Shown: one piece after another, positions 13,531 to 16,436 of the stretch | How the letters are laid out: every line of letters starts with the position of its first letter | Position numbering within the stretch: the stretch's first letter is position 1 | Assembly: GCA_027596195.1 (NCBI GenBank) | Contig: JADGJG010000568.1 | Coordinates: 1 to 16,436 of the forward strand | DNA: 16,436 bases | Reading direction: 5' to 3' | Source: Podochytrium sp. JEL0797 | Taxonomy: Eukaryota; Chytridiomycota; Chytridiomycetes; Chytridiales; Chytriomycetaceae | Notes under the pieces: generated by a model | Database searches by the model: none | Told to the model about the DNA's origin: nothing | The model's input: the letters and a program-made list of their open reading frames with translations, nothing else | Program-made: the position numbers and the translations under genes

Positions 13531-16436
13531 ATGACCATCGACAGCAGTGTTTCCGGCTCCATCACCTCCTCCCAGCCGATTGCAAGCCAATCCAGCCCAA
13601 CGAACCCCGGGGAGGTCATCCGTTTGCATGCCTAGGTCGAATCAATGCATGACACCATCCGCACCCTCGAACACAAAGTCACCACTCAGCAAATACAACA
13701 ACAAGGCCGTGAAAGGTGGGTTGAGGTGTGTAGTGGAGTTTCGGTTATCTGTCTTTATCTATCTGTGCTTTGCTGATCCACCAAACCAGCTTGCGTGATG
13801 CCGATCGACTCAAGACCAACGCACGATCCAAGCATGTGCCCTCCTCTGCCAAACCTCTGCCTACTCCAACATCAGGATGCCCCAACCCATCGAAATCGCT
13901 GCTCCAAACCCCCTCAAAATCTACCACCACAGCTGTCGACAAGAAGAGAGCTGTGAAGGAGGTATGTATATGTCACTCATGCATAGCTATTGTATCTTAA
14001 TATCTCTGTCTCAGATTCTTGGAACAACACTTCGGCCCGCAACCACAAGAACGTGAAGCTGAGTGACGCCCCGTATTCGGAGACCCACCCACATGCAGCC
14101 GCAGACTTCAGGGCCATCTTCAAAAACGAGATTAGGCTGAAGGAAGACGCCGTCGACCTCATCCGGAATGAACACAAAAAGACTCCCTCCGCCCTTCCTT
14201 CCAACTTTTCCATTTCAGCGTCCATTCTTCGTATCTGGATTGATGATCTCAAACCAGACAACCCTTTGGTCCACTACATGCACGAGTTGTCCACTGCAAA
14301 AATGGATCCGTCAATGCCGTCATTCACAACGCTCCACTCAATGTTCTGGGCCATTCTTGTCTCATGGGCTGGAGTCATCAAAAGTGCGCTGAAAGATACT
14401 CGCCAAGGTGATTGTGATTCCCCTCCTTTTCCTCTGTTTAATTGGTTGTATTTCAACAGAACTGGCTGGCCAGATTCCATCCAACCCCAAGGAGGTTCTT
14501 TCCCACCCCAAGGAGGTCGATTTCCATGACGACAACTCACCTGTGCTGGTCGCTTCAAAAACCCCAAGAACCAATTTTACGTGGCGGACACATTCGTTTT
14601 CTCGCCATGAAGTGGCTGTTTCCGGAGCAGGCCCTGCCTTTGTGAAGTCCTTGACGAACGGGCCCATCAAGCCAACCGAGATTGAGAACCAGCTTTCTGC
14701 ATTGGATCAAGATTTGCTCGACAGCAAGGTGAATTTCATTTCTCTTGGGTTCCCATATTGATCGTCATGATTCCTGCAGATTTCCTTCCACCAAGCAACA
14801 CATTTGACTCTTTACAAGACGTGTATGATGCAGCTCATGACAAGATTGGCTCATCTGGGCATCACAACGACTATTGCCGTCTTCGTGGATTCATTCTTTG
14901 ACGGTCTACTTGCCTTATTCGCGACCTTTCCATTCTCTTTGCATCGTGCCGAATTTGATTCTTTCATTGATTCCGACAGTTTCTATTGTGGCGCTGCATC
15001 CTCGAATGTTGACGACATTTTTGTGGCTCTTTCGGCATCAACGGACAAGGTGTCCCAATCTGTGGAGATCCTTGAAAGGTGGGTTGAGGTGTGTAGTGGA
15101 GTTTCGGTTATCTGTCTTTATCTATCTGTGCTTTGCTGATCCACCCAACCAGCTTGCGTGATGCCGATCGACTCAAGACCAACGCACGATCCAAGCATGT
15201 CCCCTCCTCTGCCAAACCTCTGCCTACTCCAACATCAGGATGCCCCAACCCATCGAAATCGCTGCTCCAAACCCCCTCAAAATCTACCACCACAGCTGTC
15301 GACAAGAAGAGAGCTGTGAAGGAGGTATGTATATGTCACTCATGCATAGCTATTGTATCTTAATATCTCTGTCTCAGATTCTTGGAACAACACTTCGGCC
15401 CGCAACCACAAGAACGTGAAGCTGAGTGACGCCCCGTATTCGGAGACCCACCCACATGCAGCCGCAGACTTCAGGGCCATCTTCAAAAACGAGATTAGGC
15501 TGAAGGAAGACGCCGTCGACCTCATCCGGAATGAACACAAAAAGACTCCCTCCGCCCTTCCTTCCAACTTTTCGATTTCAGCGTACATTCTTCGTATCTG
15601 GATTGATGATCTCAAACCAGACAACCCTTTGGTCCACTACATGCACGAGTTGTCCACTGCAAAAATGGATCTGTCAAAGCCATCATTCACAATGCTCCAC
15701 TCAATGTTCTGGGCCATTCTTGTCCCATGTGCTGGAGTCATCAAAAGTGCGCTGAAAGATACTCGCCAAGGTGATTGTGATTCCCTTCCTTTTCCTCTGT
15801 TTAATTGGTTGTATTTCAACAGAACTGGCTGGCCAGATTCCATCCAACCCCAAGGAGGTTCTTTCCCACCCCAAGGAGGTCGATTTCCATGATGACAACT
15901 CACTTGTGCCAGTCACTTCAAAAACCCCAAGAACCAATTTTACATGGTGGACACATTTGTTTTCTCGCCATGAAGTGGCTGTTTCCGGAGCAGGCCCTGC
16001 CTTTGTGAAGCCCTTGATGAACGGGCCCATCAAGCCAACCAAGATTGAGAACCAGCTTTCTGCATTGGATCAAGATTTGCTCAACAGCAAGGTGAATTTC
16101 ATTTCTCTTGGGTTCTCATATTGATCGTCATGATTCCTGCAGATTTCCTTCCACCAAGCAACACATTTGACTCTTTACAAGACGTGTATGATGCAGCTCA
16201 TGACAAGATTGGCTCATCTGGGCATCACAACGACTATTGCCGTCTTCGTGGATTCATTCTTTGACGGTCTACTTGCTCTATTCCTGACATTTCCATTCTC
16301 TTTGCATCAAGACGAATTTGATTCTTTCATTGATTCCAACAGTCTCGATTGTGGCGCTGCATCCTCGAATGTTGATGATGTTTTTGTGGCTCTTTCGGCA
16401 TCGACGGACAAGGTGTCCCAATCTGTGGAGATCCTT
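13531..16436 (+). CDS. Unrecognised modular protein: coiled-coil exon plus two tandem 379-codon modules; internal TAG; continues past window
   Basis: Exon 1 is 13531-13715. Module 1 has exons 13790-13965, 14015-14407, 14460-14728 and 14780-15078. Module 2 repeats them 1363 bp later (15153-15328, 15378-15770, 15823-16091, 16143 to the edge). Each module is 1137 nt, so both join in frame. I do not recognise the family. Seen are a Lys/Pro/Ser-rich linker (SLRDADRLKTNARSK), an alpha-helical region (AIFKNEIRLKEDAVDLI), a conserved SRHEVAVSGAGPAFVK and a hydrophobic stretch in the last exon. Exon 1 contains an in-frame TAG at 13633-13635, after 34 codons. A heptad pattern (L, V, M, I, L, V) continues in register across it. 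Translation could instead start at the ATG at 13645. In both modules the strongest donor after exon 1 of the module (GTATGT, 13962) breaks the frame, while GTATAT four bases on keeps it. The gene may be decaying. Confidence 0.55.
13710..16436 (+). repeat. Tandem duplication, exact period 1363 bp, two units (13710-15072 and 15073-16435)
   Basis: Aligning the units by hand needs no gaps and shows about 39 substitutions (about 97% identity). The left breakpoint is the last bases of a coding exon (TGAAAG) just before a GTGGGT donor. Unit 2 ends at the window edge on the sequence that precedes GAAAGG in unit 1, so a third unit may follow. Confidence 0.93.

Larger units (their letters stand above)
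9900..16436. mobile_element. Candidate large DNA transposon or its remnant (boundaries unknown)
   Basis: The region contains a transposase-like gene, a divergent accessory gene with tandem modules, and a repeat-rich edge beside a gene that seems to have lost its 5' end. CACTA-type elements often carry a transposase plus a second protein. No terminal inverted repeat or target-site duplication could be matched, because the right end lies outside the window. Confidence 0.35.

Noticed and set aside
1..16436. tRNA, rRNA or other structured RNA genes
   Set aside because: No cloverleaf with conserved TTCGANTC-type arm or rRNA-like segment was noticed on either strand by reading; a covariance-model search was not possible.

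Overview
The window reads as nuclear DNA of a filamentous or zoosporic fungus. Its genes carry many short spliceosomal introns, mostly 49-74 nt, with GTRAGT-type donors and CTNAN-type branch points. Intergenic gaps are small, and the gene families are fungal: a mitochondrial carrier, a fatty-alcohol oxidase, a VAT-1-like reductase and an UNC93-like transporter. Several predicted proteins match nothing I recognise. A chytrid-like, early-diverging fungus is my best guess, made on general character and not on a diagnostic gene. All coordinates come from hand splicing.

Left part (1-4365), conserved metabolic genes. The 5' end of an UNC93-like membrane protein runs off the left edge (minus strand). 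A six-exon VAT-1/quinone-oxidoreductase-like gene (545-1909, plus) converges on a mitochondrial carnitine/acylcarnitine-type carrier (3055-1973, minus). The carrier frame is fully restored only if a single-nucleotide exon lies between two adjacent introns. Divergent from the carrier, with 84 bp between start codons, is an unrecognised protein with a C-terminal membrane anchor (3140-4365).

Middle (4366-9896). Two tandem paralogous three-exon genes encode proteins with about seven hydrophobic segments (4953-5991 and 6343-7310). Next is a minus-strand FAD-dependent long-chain alcohol oxidase (9896-7815). Its catalytic part is complete, but its usual N-terminal region is not visible.

Right part (about 9900-16436), accessory DNA. 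A GC-rich, hairpin-rich stretch (9897-10279) separates the shortened oxidase from a large minus-strand transposase-like gene (13452-10280, three exons, 1015 codons). That protein has N-terminal zinc-finger-like motifs, a 24-residue tandem repeat, an acidic tract and a Tnp2/Plavaka (CACTA-like) core. Head-to-head with it, 78 bp apart, is a plus-strand gene (13531 to the right edge) made of a coiled-coil first exon and at least two copies of a four-exon, 379-codon module. The modules are duplicated at an exact 1363-bp period. About half of the differences between the copies are CpG to TpG/CpA changes, and they fall in patches. The divergent pair may be a two-gene DNA transposon or its remains, and is the best candidate here for something undescribed.
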